Positions 52,002 to 60,375 of a stretch of 64,000 nt of DNA are shown piece by piece. Source of the stretch: JAHDDY01 sp964549375 (lineage in GTDB: Bacteria > Pseudomonadota > Alphaproteobacteria > Rhodobacterales > Rhodobacteraceae). The position numbers were made by a program, and so were the translations under genes. The first letter of the stretch is position 1. The number at the start of each line of letters is the position of its first letter. The DNA lies in assembly GCA_964549375.1 (NCBI GenBank), contig CAZJWF010000004.1, forward strand, positions 1-64,000, in the 5' to 3' direction. Under the pieces are notes generated by a model. That model made no database searches and was not told where the DNA came from. It worked only from the letters and a program-made list of their open reading frames with translations.

Positions 52002-52900
52002 CTCTCCGCCTGCCGCTCCCGATAAAAGATAAAAATCCCCGATCCGACGATAATCGCGATGCCGAGCCATGTCAGGGCGTCGGGGAAGTCTGAGAAAAAG
52101 ACGTATCCCCAGAAAGTCGCGCCGATGATTTCCAGGTATTGGAAAGGGGCGACGACCGCCGCGCTGACCCTTTGCAGAGCGAAAATAATCAATGTGTGGC
52201 AGAAAATCGCGACGAGGCCGATCAAGATAATCTGTGCGGCCTCGAACGGTGCGGGAATAGCGAGGGCGGTGCGCGTTGGGCTATGCGCCAGCACCACGAC
52301 GCCGAGGGTAATTACCCCCGAAATGTTGGCGAGCGCTTGTAGGGTCCACGGGTCCGCCGAATTCGACAAGATCTTTGTCAGTGTCATATATCCGGCGAAG
52401 CAGATCGCAGCCCCCAGCGGTAATAGCGCGACGATGCCGAATTCGCTGAAACTGGGGCGGATGATGAGCATCGCTCCGGCAAACCCTACGAGAACCGCGA
52501 CGATCCTTCGCCAGCCAATGCTCTCACCAAGGAAGATGGCGGAAAAGATTGTTAGGATCAGCGGCTCGACGAAAAAGATTGCTGCAACATCGGCCAAGGG
52601 CATGAATGAAACCGCTGCGAAGAAAAACGCGGTTGCCCCCGCGATGCCCGCACCGCGCAAGAAGTGCAAACCCAACCGGGGCAGGCGCAAGGCGCTTGGG
52701 CCGTTTCTCCAAAGGACAAAAGGCACCAGCAACGCACTACCGACGACGAACCTCAGCCATGCGACTTCGATGGCGGGGATCGTGGCAGAGAGGTGCTTGG
52801 CGAGCGCGTCGATCACAGGCACGACCAACATCGCCGTGGCCATGAAAATCAGTCCGGTGGCAATGTCGCGAGTCGGGTTTGCGAGGGGCGTCTGTGTCAT
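51998..52900 (-). CDS. EamA/DMT superfamily exporter
   Basis: 300 residues with ten hydrophobic helices arranged as two EamA repeats. The first includes EVAWLRFVVGSALLVPFVLW and FFVEPLILTIFSAIFLGESI, and the second includes ALQRVSAAVVAPFQYLEIIG and DFPDALTWLGIAIIVGSGIF. Inner-membrane drug/metabolite transporter of unknown substrate. The 3' end overlaps the OsmC gene stop by 4 nt on the other strand. Confidence 0.9.
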   Translation of the reverse strand: MTQTPLANPTRDIATGLIFMATAMLVVPVIDALAKHLSATIPAIEVAWLRFVVGSALLVPFVLWRNGPSALRLPRLGLHFLRGAGIAGATAFFFAAVSFMPLADVAAIFFVEPLILTIFSAIFLGESIGWRRIVAVLVGFAGAMLIIRPSFSEFGIVALLPLGAAICFAGYMTLTKILSNSADPWTLQALANISGVITLGVVVLAHSPTRTALAIPAPFEAAQIILIGLVAIFCHTLIIFALQRVSAAVVAPFQYLEIIGATFWGYVFFSDFPDALTWLGIAIIVGSGIFIFYRERQAES

Positions 52901-52951
52901 GCGGTGGACGCTACGCGCGCCCGCTTTACAAAGCGAAAGAAATCGGGCGCA

Positions 52952-54379
52952 TCAAGGTTTTTGCAGCGGCAGCGGAGGAAACCAGTCTGGCAGCTTGTCG
53001 GCGGCGGCACGGGTTTCGAGGGGCATAATCCACGGCTCGGGGGTCATCAGGTGTCGCTCGGTTTCGGTCAGGTCGATATTCGGGTCGATCAACGCTTGCG
53101 CCGGTCTTCCGTTGAGCGTCACGGTATAGCGCGCGTAGATTTGAGCGGAGGGCCAGCCGCCGTGCTTCATCAGCCGTTTTTCCAGCCAGATCGCGAAATC
53201 ACGAGAGATGTCGGCCCGTGTCATGACATATTTTGCGCTGCGCGGTCCGAGAAAGTCAGCGGGGTTGAACATGAACTGTTCTTTGGTCTCCGGATTGACC
53301 GCCAGATACCCGCCTTCCGCGCGCCTGCTATAGACACGCATCCGCCATGAAAAGCGGTGCCCATCGCCTGTCCAGCCCACGAGGTTGGGGAACATGGCTT
53401 GCCGCACGGGTAAGATCAGTTGAACCGCAAACCATACGATCAGCAGCGCCGACAACCCCGCTGCCAGTGGGCGGATCGAGGTTTGGGCCGCTTCCGGTGC
53501 GGGGGTCGTTGGCGCTGCTTTGAAACCGATACGGAGCCTGCGCCAAAGCTGCGATGGCCAATCAGGATCAAAGAAGATGAGCGTTACAGCGATGGTCAGC
53601 CACGGGAAAATCCCGATATTGAAGAGTGCTGCGTTTGATATGTGGAAAAATACGTAGATCAAAAAAAGCGGCAGGCGCGTCTTGCGATAAAGCAATAGAG
53701 GTGCGCCCAAGACGTGTAGGGCGACCACCCCCCACGATGAAGCGATGACGAAAAGATCATTCTGAAATAGCGCTCCATAAAAGACCGCGTCTTGTTTCGG
53801 CGGTAGCCAGAGCAGCAGCGGTTGGCCGCGCAACCAGTCATCGGTGATTTTCACCAGCCCAGCAAAGATCAGAATAATCTCGGTTTGCAGCTTGATCGCG
53901 GCCACTGGCCATCGGGGAATCCAATCGCTCCGCTTCGTCACGCCCAACAAGGCATCCAGTGACCAGACTTTATTCGCGGGCGAGAAAGCGAGGAGAATAC
54001 CGTAGAGCAGGACCATGTAGTTGTGGTTCAGGTATTGAACTCGATCGAGCAGGAAAAAATATCCGAACAGTATGACGAACGTGATGATCGCGATGCGAAA
54101 AAATAATCCCAGCATCACGAGTGCCGCAGAGACGCCGACGGCCCCCCAAGCCACATAGATCCACGGCTCTGGCAAGGGCGTTATAAAGTCGAGGCCAAAA
54201 TACGGGAACTGCACCGGAGGGACGACGTAGAAACCCCAGATGAGTTTGCCGTTCCAATAGTAATAGCAATCATAGATCATGATCGCGCCGAACAATATCC
54301 GGGTCACGGCCAGCGATTGACCTGATATCGGGGCGGAAAGCCACGCGCGCAGGCCGCTCATTTTATCTGAGATCGGCAT
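52952..54379 (-). CDS. HTTM-domain membrane protein (vitamin-K carboxylase-like)
   Basis: 475 residues with about eight helices in the HTTM pattern: LAVTRILFGAIMIYD, PPVQFPYFGLDFITPLP, LLDRVQYLNHNYMVLLYGIL with the conserved YLNHNYMV, and FLIYVFFHISNAALFNIGIF. A C-terminal non-membrane part contains MRVYSRRAEGGYLAV. HTTM proteins are related to gamma-glutamyl carboxylase, but the bacterial substrates are unknown. Start at 54379 has GGGAG 9 nt upstream; the frame is open further (to 54661) with no family sequence. Confidence 0.85.
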   Translation of the reverse strand: MPISDKMSGLRAWLSAPISGQSLAVTRILFGAIMIYDCYYYWNGKLIWGFYVVPPVQFPYFGLDFITPLPEPWIYVAWGAVGVSAALVMLGLFFRIAIITFVILFGYFFLLDRVQYLNHNYMVLLYGILLAFSPANKVWSLDALLGVTKRSDWIPRWPVAAIKLQTEIILIFAGLVKITDDWLRGQPLLLWLPPKQDAVFYGALFQNDLFVIASSWGVVALHVLGAPLLLYRKTRLPLFLIYVFFHISNAALFNIGIFPWLTIAVTLIFFDPDWPSQLWRRLRIGFKAAPTTPAPEAAQTSIRPLAAGLSALLIVWFAVQLILPVRQAMFPNLVGWTGDGHRFSWRMRVYSRRAEGGYLAVNPETKEQFMFNPADFLGPRSAKYVMTRADISRDFAIWLEKRLMKHGGWPSAQIYARYTVTLNGRPAQALIDPNIDLTETERHLMTPEPWIMPLETRAAADKLPDWFPPLPLQKP

Positions 54380-54545
54380 TGTCCGATCGCTCCCGTCAAT
54401 CCCGTTCCGGTTCGGCGTCGAGCCTATAACGTAACCGGCCCCATGATCACAAGGAAAGTGCCGTGATGATTGGGAAAATCGTGATTGCTGGCAATGGGTG
54501 TGAAGTCCGTTTATCTTTCGCGATGATAGGACTAGGAGCCTTGGC

Positions 54546-54869
54546 ATGAGCGTCACGACCTCATTTCGCGTTTCGGCCTTTTTGCGGCTTTGTTCGCAAT
54601 CAGGGGAGGGCGCGTATATCCTCAGGCGCGGCGACGAAACGGCAGGAGCGGTTTTGGTCAAACATGCGCGCCCCGACGGGACCGCCGTCGTCTATGCCCG
54701 CCGATATGACATCGACGGAGAGATTGTGTGGGAGCGCGCAACCGGAGAGGCCGCTGTCTCGGACAAAGAAGCGGATGCGTATATCGACCGGCGCGTCAAA
54801 TCAGACGCCGACTTGTGGGCCGTCGAAGTCGAAAGCCGTGCGGATGCTCCGCCGCTTACTGACCTGTAA
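54546..54869 (+). CDS. DUF1491 family protein
   Basis: 107 residues. It follows the small alphaproteobacterial DUF1491 family: FRVSAFLRLCSQSGEGAYIL, RRGDETAGAVLVK and the C-terminal EADAYIDRRVKSDADLWAVE. Cytoplasmic, function unknown. TAGGAGCC lies just upstream of the ATG. Its last 14 nt overlap the 3' end of the opposite-strand gene. Confidence 0.85.
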   Translation: MSVTTSFRVSAFLRLCSQSGEGAYILRRGDETAGAVLVKHARPDGTAVVYARRYDIDGEIVWERATGEAAVSDKEADAYIDRRVKSDADLWAVEVESRADAPPLTDL

Positions 54870-55146
54870 CCGCCGCTTGCATCGGCGGCGGCGCAAAGAA
54901 ATCCCGCTCTGTTGACGGAATAGACCGCTCTGTCACGCCATACGGCAGACAAAGCGGATCGGTGATGAAAGCCTGAACAAAGTTCCCATCATCGTATTCC
55001 ACCGCTGACCTGCATCCGGTCGGCGCATGGATCGCTGTGATGCGTTCCAGCTTCAGTTCTTTGTGTGGATCGTGGGGTTTTGCCAGCGCGGTCGTTCCCC
55101 CGAACAAACACGCTGAGACCCCGAGTCCCAAGATCATTCTGATCAT
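54856..55146 (-). CDS. Small secreted protein of unknown function
   Basis: 96 residues: signal peptide with cleavage after TTALA, then a short mature part with two Cys (TGCRSAVEYDDGNFV and DPLCLPYGVTERS) that could form a disulfide. GGAGG lies 9 nt before the ATG, one of the strongest ribosome sites in the window, which supports a real gene. I do not recognise a family. The stretch 55147-55571 upstream contains no gene I can support. Confidence 0.65.
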   Translation of the reverse strand: MIRMILGLGVSACLFGGTTALAKPHDPHKELKLERITAIHAPTGCRSAVEYDDGNFVQAFITDPLCLPYGVTERSIPSTERDFFAPPPMQAAVTGQ

Positions 55147-55571
55147 CTGTCAACTCCTCCTCGCCCCGTGCGAGCTGACACCCTTCAACTGGCTATGCGA
55201 ATCACGCTCCCCCGAGCCAGATCTGCCTTATCGTCGCGCTAATCGCCTAAAAAGAGAAGTGATACTTGTCACAGATTGCTATGATTGTGTTCAATGTCGT
55301 GGAACGTGGCTAAAACCGGAAGGTAATCTGCATTTAGAAGAAGGGAGTGGGCTTATCGCAGCCGGTAACTCGTCCGGCCCAAACGCGGTTAGTCTAATTC
55401 AATGCCGAGAGATTTAAGCATCGCTGGAGTCGGTCGTGAGCACTCTACACCACGGCAATCTAGTGCCACAAAAGCTGACGCTTGCGATGCTTCTCGCGTT
55501 TGGCGGACACAACGGTTCTCGCAAGCGCACTTTCGTCTATGGATCGCTTTTGGTGGGGCCGTTGAAAAAAT

Positions 55572-55604
55572 TACCCTGCCCGTATTTGACCGCGGGGCAG
55601 GGTA
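55572..55604. terminator. Bidirectional terminator after PEP-CTERM copy 2
   Basis: TACCCTGCCC and GGGCAGGGTA form a perfect 10-bp stem; runs of six A on the left and five T on the right make it functional in both directions. It lies 34 nt beyond the minus-strand stop at 55638. Confidence 0.8.
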
Positions 55605-55637
55605 TTTTTGGTTCAGGTGAGCGCCTTATGGGTCGCG

Positions 55638-56465
55638 TCAGGCTTTGGCGCGGTGAAGTTTACGCCCCAAAGCAGCGATACCGACCAAGAGCAGAGCGAG
55701 GCCGCCGGGCGCAGGAACGGAACCGCCGCCAGTGCTGGTGCCGCCGACCGTGGTGCCCTGATTTGAACCTCCAGAAAAGTTATTTACCAGTCCGCCCGAC
55801 ACCTGGGTGGAGTCACATGAATTGAGGTAATTGGGCCGTGCGCTCTGACCTGTTGAACAATCGACGGTGCCGACGTGGCGGGTCGCGTCATTGCCCGTGT
55901 CGAGCCACATCTGGTTGTCGAATGCATAGTTGGTAATCGAACCATCTGCCCCATAGCTGAAGTCAGAACCTTCGCTTTGGTGGAACCAGATGCCAGCTTG
56001 CGGGCCAATCGCGACGCCATCGAAATCTCCACCGATGGCATTGTTGATCTGCGAAACATCAAGGCTGAACTGCGTCAGTTCGTAGCCATATCTCGCATGA
56101 GTTCCGCCGGACGAGAAAACATTATCATACGTGCCGAGCAGAGTTCCGGTCCGATAGCTGTTCGCCGAATTGGTGCCTTCATAGGTATACGCGGTGATCC
56201 GGTTATTTTCTAAGTCCCCGTAGAGGATCGCATGGCTGGAGCCGTCGCCCTTTGGATTATCTCCATCGGTCACAACCAACCAAAACCCGTCTTTTCCTTG
56301 GTCGGAGCGAAACTTCATTGCGTAAGATTCATTTTCGGAGTCGTAAGCGTTCCATACGCCAGCGCTATGATAATCAATTGCGAACACATCGGCATTGGCA
56401 TGTGTGTTGATGCTCATGGTGGCCGCGAAAGCAATCACGGCGAGGAAATTTCTTTTTGATATCAT
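55638..56465 (-). CDS. PEP-CTERM-type (VPAPGG) secreted protein, copy 2
   Basis: 275 residues, clearly paralogous to 5390-6214 over the whole length: signal peptide to about residue 25, the same aromatic domain (DYHSAGVWNAYDSENESYAM, GFWLVVTDG, ILYGDLENNRITAYTYEG, GGTHARYGYELTQFSLD, GIWFHQSEG), then a Cys-pair segment, a Gly/Ser/Thr linker and VPAPGG plus helix plus RKLHRAKA. The most variable part is the segment just before the linker. A 6-bp inverted repeat CGCGGA/TCCGCG at 56499-56516 lies in its leader; no sigma54 promoter is evident. The 271-bp gap to parC contains nothing else. Confidence 0.8.
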   Translation of the reverse strand: MISKRNFLAVIAFAATMSINTHANADVFAIDYHSAGVWNAYDSENESYAMKFRSDQGKDGFWLVVTDGDNPKGDGSSHAILYGDLENNRITAYTYEGTNSANSYRTGTLLGTYDNVFSSGGTHARYGYELTQFSLDVSQINNAIGGDFDGVAIGPQAGIWFHQSEGSDFSYGADGSITNYAFDNQMWLDTGNDATRHVGTVDCSTGQSARPNYLNSCDSTQVSGGLVNNFSGGSNQGTTVGGTSTGGGSVPAPGGLALLLVGIAALGRKLHRAKA

Positions 56466-56736
56466 CGTCTTTTGCCTTTGGTAAAATTGGCTTCCCTTCG
56501 CGGACTCCTATCCGCGTATCGGGGAAATCGAAATTCTCTTGGATTAAACTTACCATTGAGATGAAAATTTATGATTAAAAACAGACTCCTGAAGTTGTTC
56601 GTCGTTCTGTTGGCGTCAATAACTGGTTAAGAACCACACGCCGAGGTGGCGCGGAACTTGGCGACGGGTTTCATCGCAGCGCACCGAGTTCGTGATTTCG
56701 ATAGACTTGGGCGGCGTGTCTTTCTAAATCGGGCGG

Positions 56737-58992
56737 ATGAGTGATGATCCGACTTCCGATGAACCCGATGACGAATTACGCATCGTGGACGAAGCCCTCA
56801 GCCGGGCGCTGGGCGGGCGGTATCTTACCTATGCGCTGTCAACGATTATGCACAGGGCGTTGCCGGATGTGCGGGATGGCCTGAAGCCGGTTCATCGGCG
56901 CATCCTTTATGCGATGCGCCAGATGCGGCTGAACCCCGATGGCGGGTTCAAAAAATCGGCGAAGGTCGTCGGCGAGGTCATGGGGAGCTTTCACCCCCAC
57001 GGGGATCAGTCGATCTATGATGCGATGGTGCGGTTGGCTCAGGATTTCGCCAGTCGCTATCCATTGGTCGATGGCCAAGGGAACTTTGGCAATGTCGATG
57101 GCGATAATCCCGCAGCGATGCGCTATACTGAGAGCCGGATGACGCCGGTTGCGTTGTCGCTGCTGGAAGGGTTGAGCGACGACGCCGTTGATTTCAGCCC
57201 CAATTATGATGGCGAAGAATTAGAGCCGGATGTCCTGCCCGCTGCGTTCCCGAATTTGTTGGCGAATGGTGCGACAGGGATTGCAGTGGGAATGGCCACC
57301 GCGATCCCGCCGCATAACGTGGACGAGCTGTGTCAGGGCTTGCTGCATCTGCTGAAAACGCCGAATGCGACGTTTGAAAAACTGGTTGATTTGATCCCCG
57401 GTCCGGATTTTCCGACGGGCGGGGTGATCGTTGAGCCGCGCGCGAATATCGTCGATGCCTATAAAACGGGGCGAGGGGGCTTTCGGTTGCGCTCGGCCTG
57501 GCACAAGGAAGACCTTGGGCGCGGCAAGTATCAGATTGTCGTCACCGAAATTCCTCATGCCATTCAGAAAAGCCGCCTTGTCGAGCGTATTGCCGCGCTG
57601 GTGACAGAGCGCAAGGTGCCAATTCTCGCCGATGTGAATGACGAAAGTGCCGAGGATGTCCGGCTGGTGTTGGAACCGCGCTCGGGCAATGTCGATGAGA
57701 ACGTGCTGATGGAGACGTTGTTCAAGCAGACAGACCTCGAAGTCCGCGTACCGTTGAACCTGAACGTGTTGGATGCGACGCGCACGCCGCGTGTGATGTC
57801 GCTGCGAGAGGCTTTGCAGGCGTTCCTCGATCACCGCCGCGAAGTTCTGATCCGCCGGTCGAACCACCGCATCGGCAAGATTGATGCACGGGTTGAGGTG
57901 CTGGATGGGTATATCATCGCGTTCCTGAATCTTGATCGCATTATCGAAATCATCCGCGAAGAGGATGAGCCTAAGCCGATCATGATGGAAGAATTCAGCC
58001 TGACCGATGTTCAGGCCGAAGCGATCTTGAACATGCGGTTGCGGTCATTGCGTAAGCTGGAGGAAATGCAGCTTCGCGATGAACGCAAAAAGCTGGTCGC
58101 AGAACGCAAAGAGCTGAATTCGATCCTGAAAGATGAGGCCAAGCAATCGGCAAAGATTGCCGAGGAGTTGAAAGACATCCGTAAGCGCTTTGGCGCAAAG
58201 GCCGAGGGCGGCGCACGGCGCACGCAGTTCGCGGATGCGCCGAAAGTAGAGGCCGCCTCAATGGAGGCGATGATTGATAAGGAACCGGTCACAGTGATCT
58301 GTTCCGAGAAGGGCTGGATTCGCGCGATGAAAGGCCATGTCGCGCTCGACAGTGATGTGAAATATAAGGATGGCGACGGCCCGCGCTTTATGTTCCACGC
58401 GCAGACCACCGACAAACTGTTGTTGTTCGCCACCAATGGCCGGATTTATACGCTCGCGGCGGATAAGCTGCCCGGTGGGCGCTCGATGGGGGAACCCGTG
58501 CGCCTCATGGTGGACTTGCCAAACGAGGAAGAGACCGTCGCGCTGTTCGCGCATACGCCCCATGCGAAACGGATCGTTGCGTCAAGCGATGGGCGCGGCT
58601 TTGTCGTGGCCGAGGCGGATGCAGTGGCGCAGACACGCACGGGTAAACAGGTGCTCAATACCGATCCGCTGTCGAAGGCGGCGTTCTGTCGTGCGATTGA
58701 CGCAGAAGATGACACTGTTGCGGTGGTGGGTGACAACCGAAAGATGCTGATCTTCCCGGTTTCTGAATTGCCGGAGATGGGGCGCGGCAAGGGCGTGTTG
58801 TTGCAACGGTATAAAGACGGCGGCATGGCCGACATTCGAACCTTTAAACTTGCCGATGGCCTAAGCTGGACAATGGGCGGCGGCAAGACCCGCACGGTTC
58901 CCGCTGATGAGTTGTCGGACTATGAAGGCAAACGCGCCTCTGCCGGACGCATGGCCCCGCGCGGTTTTCCGAGGGATAACAAGTTCAGCTAG
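56737..58992 (+). CDS. parC: DNA topoisomerase IV subunit A
   Basis: 751 residues. Type II topoisomerase A subunit that decatenates daughter chromosomes with ParE. GGRYLTYALSTIMHRALPDV, VVGEVMGSFHPHGDQSIYDA and the active-site Tyr130 in NPAAMRYTESRM are present; the C-terminal beta-pinwheel is shorter than in GyrA and lacks a GyrA box, so ParC is favoured. The ATG lies at 56737 with GGGCGG upstream. Two hairpins follow the stop, the second a clear terminator. Confidence 0.93.
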   Translation: MSDDPTSDEPDDELRIVDEALSRALGGRYLTYALSTIMHRALPDVRDGLKPVHRRILYAMRQMRLNPDGGFKKSAKVVGEVMGSFHPHGDQSIYDAMVRLAQDFASRYPLVDGQGNFGNVDGDNPAAMRYTESRMTPVALSLLEGLSDDAVDFSPNYDGEELEPDVLPAAFPNLLANGATGIAVGMATAIPPHNVDELCQGLLHLLKTPNATFEKLVDLIPGPDFPTGGVIVEPRANIVDAYKTGRGGFRLRSAWHKEDLGRGKYQIVVTEIPHAIQKSRLVERIAALVTERKVPILADVNDESAEDVRLVLEPRSGNVDENVLMETLFKQTDLEVRVPLNLNVLDATRTPRVMSLREALQAFLDHRREVLIRRSNHRIGKIDARVEVLDGYIIAFLNLDRIIEIIREEDEPKPIMMEEFSLTDVQAEAILNMRLRSLRKLEEMQLRDERKKLVAERKELNSILKDEAKQSAKIAEELKDIRKRFGAKAEGGARRTQFADAPKVEAASMEAMIDKEPVTVICSEKGWIRAMKGHVALDSDVKYKDGDGPRFMFHAQTTDKLLLFATNGRIYTLAADKLPGGRSMGEPVRLMVDLPNEEETVALFAHTPHAKRIVASSDGRGFVVAEADAVAQTRTGKQVLNTDPLSKAAFCRAIDAEDDTVAVVGDNRKMLIFPVSELPEMGRGKGVLLQRYKDGGMADIRTFKLADGLSWTMGGGKTRTVPADELSDYEGKRASAGRMAPRGFPRDNKFS

Positions 58993-59027
58993 GGGGACAC
59001 GACTGCGGCGACGCCGCTTTGTCCCCC
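58992..59027 (+). repeat. Branched hairpin directly after parC
   Basis: GGGGGACA (58992-58999) pairs with TGTCCCCC (59020-59027), enclosing a second stem GCGGC-GAC-GCCGC (59005-59017). The outer arm overlaps the parC stop. It is not followed by T residues, so it may protect the message or act with the next hairpin. Confidence 0.5.
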
Positions 59028-59034
59028 ATCCCGA

Positions 59035-59063
59035 CCCTTCCTCCTAAGGGAAGGGAATTTTTT
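59035..59063 (+). terminator. Terminator of parC
   Basis: CCCTTCC-7 nt-GGAAGGG followed by AATTTTTT, a standard rho-independent terminator. Its T run reaches the stop of the convergent GFA gene. Confidence 0.8.
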
Positions 59064-59460
59064 AAGCCGGCATTTTCTCGAACGCTTTGAGGCTGTCATC
59101 CAGAACGGTCGCGTCCATTTTGCTGGAGGTGAAGACATTCACTTTCGGGGCAAATTCTTCGTGCTTATTGATCACGCCAGCGCGGATGCCGAGCATCCCT
59201 TCACGGGCGGAGTTTTGTGTAAAGAGAGGGGTGCCGCAAAAATGCTTGGTCATCGTCGTGCCTGCGTCCGAGCTGTGCTGGAAAGTCTTCGGCGAGACAG
59301 TCAGTTTGATGTTGTCCTGTCTCGTAAACATGATTGTCGCAAAGGCACTGCCCGTGGACTGGCGGCAATCGGTGCAATGGCAATTCGCCATTACCGGCAC
59401 ATTGCCGTCGGCTTCGAATGAAATGTCGCCGCAGAGGCATTTTTCGGTCAGTTTGGGCAT
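59062..59460 (-). CDS. GFA/CENP-V-like protein with a missing zinc ligand
   Basis: 132 residues, GFA fold (glutathione-dependent formaldehyde-activating enzyme relatives). The first zinc pair is KCLCGDISFEA and the CHCTDCR cluster is intact with STGSAF. The later FCxxCGTPLF motif reads KHFCGTPLFT, which looks like a three-residue deletion removing one Cys. Zinc binding at that site may be altered. Only some GFA-family proteins are enzymes, so activity on formaldehyde should not be assumed. Single gene on the minus strand. Confidence 0.82.
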   Translation of the reverse strand: MPKLTEKCLCGDISFEADGNVPVMANCHCTDCRQSTGSAFATIMFTRQDNIKLTVSPKTFQHSSDAGTTMTKHFCGTPLFTQNSAREGMLGIRAGVINKHEEFAPKVNVFTSSKMDATVLDDSLKAFEKMPA

Positions 59461-59608
59461 GAAGTTTTCTAATTCATTGCAAGTAGCAACGTTAATGCAA
59501 TTGCGGGGACCATCAAGGGAGCGCGCTGCTCAATTTTTTCTTGACATATATTCTATTTTTGTTCTTTTGTTTCTGTATTGTTCTTAATTGGAGATAGGCG
59601 ACGACTTG

Positions 59609-60214
59609 GTGATCGAACGGGCATTGGAAACGCAGCGGCAACGGTTGCTTCGCCTTTTGGCGAGGTGGTTTGTGCTGATGGCGTGGATGCCTATGGTCCC
59701 GTTCATCGGGGAAACGCCCCGTTGGGTGCGCTCTTTTCTTGAGTCGGTGCTGATCCGCGCCGAAATGGCAGCGCACAATATGGTGTTCGTATCCGCCTGT
59801 CTGCTGGTCAAGAAAGATCTGTCTGGTGTTGCAAGGTCGCATCCCGCTGCGTTCCCTCGTCGAGATATGTTGGCGGCAGAGGCGCATGACGACGTTCCCA
59901 CGGCCCAAGAACTCCTGCGCCGAATGAATGGCTTGCGCGCGTTGCTCGATAATCTGCCGACGTATGGTCGCCGGTTGTTGCGCCGCATCATGAAGCGTAG
60001 AACGGGTGATCCGCGCGGCGTGCGGCGGTTCCGTTCCGCGAAATTGCGGCAGATCGCAGCAAGGCATGGGCTGCGAGCCGCTCTGTCGCAGGGCGAAAAG
60101 CGGATTGAACGACCCCCTGATAAGGATTGCGTGTCGCGTCAAGTCGTTGATTTAAAAATCTTCCTCCCGATTGTGGGACGGGAGGCGAAGGTGGTTGTAG
60201 GCACGGTATGTTGA
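59609..60214 (+). CDS. Hypothetical protein, about 200 residues, with a hydrophobic core segment
   Basis: Around 201 residues from the GTG at 59609, basic and helical. The segment LARWFVLMAWMPMVPFIGET followed by VLIRAEMAAHNMVFVSACLL suggests membrane association; later RALLDNLPTYGRRLLRRIMK is strongly basic. Start choice is uncertain (TTG 59588, TTG 59606 or GTG 59609; no ideal ribosome site). I know of similar unassigned proteins in Rhodobacterales but cannot name a function. The 59461-59608 gap is AT-rich and empty. Confidence 0.55.
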   Translation: MIERALETQRQRLLRLLARWFVLMAWMPMVPFIGETPRWVRSFLESVLIRAEMAAHNMVFVSACLLVKKDLSGVARSHPAAFPRRDMLAAEAHDDVPTAQELLRRMNGLRALLDNLPTYGRRLLRRIMKRRTGDPRGVRRFRSAKLRQIAARHGLRAALSQGEKRIERPPDKDCVSRQVVDLKIFLPIVGREAKVVVGTVC

Positions 60215-60324
60215 GCGTGTTTTGGGGCGTTTAAGGAGGTATTCGTTAAGAATTATTCTTGATATTGCTTGGACAATTCCGCGTCTGCAACATATGAGCA
60301 GGTGCAATATCGCGAGGGTGTGCT

Positions 60325-60375
60325 ATGCCTTCGGACATGGACTTTGAAAAGTTGCGAGACCGGCTGAATGGCTAA
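60325..60375 (+). CDS. 16-residue leader ORF overlapping the sdhB start
   Basis: ATG at 60325 with GAGGG 7 nt upstream encodes MPSDMDFEKLRDRLNG and stops at 60375, 8 nt inside sdhB. sdhB itself has only a poor ribosome site, so ribosomes finishing this ORF probably restart on sdhB. Possible residue of a gene between sdhA and sdhB. Too short to be certain. Confidence 0.4.
   Translation: MPSDMDFEKLRDRLNG

Noticed and set aside
55147..55571. Possible plus-strand frames (ending 55417 and 55825)
   Set aside because: No ribosome site, poor codon pattern, no family resemblance, and one runs through a terminator and into the opposite-strand gene.
56499..56516. GG-N10-GC match upstream of PEP-CTERM copy 2 as a sigma54 promoter
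   Set aside because: Only the GG and GC spacing fits; TGG and TTGC are absent, and no TTGC-N5-GCAA boxes are nearby. It coincides with a small inverted repeat.
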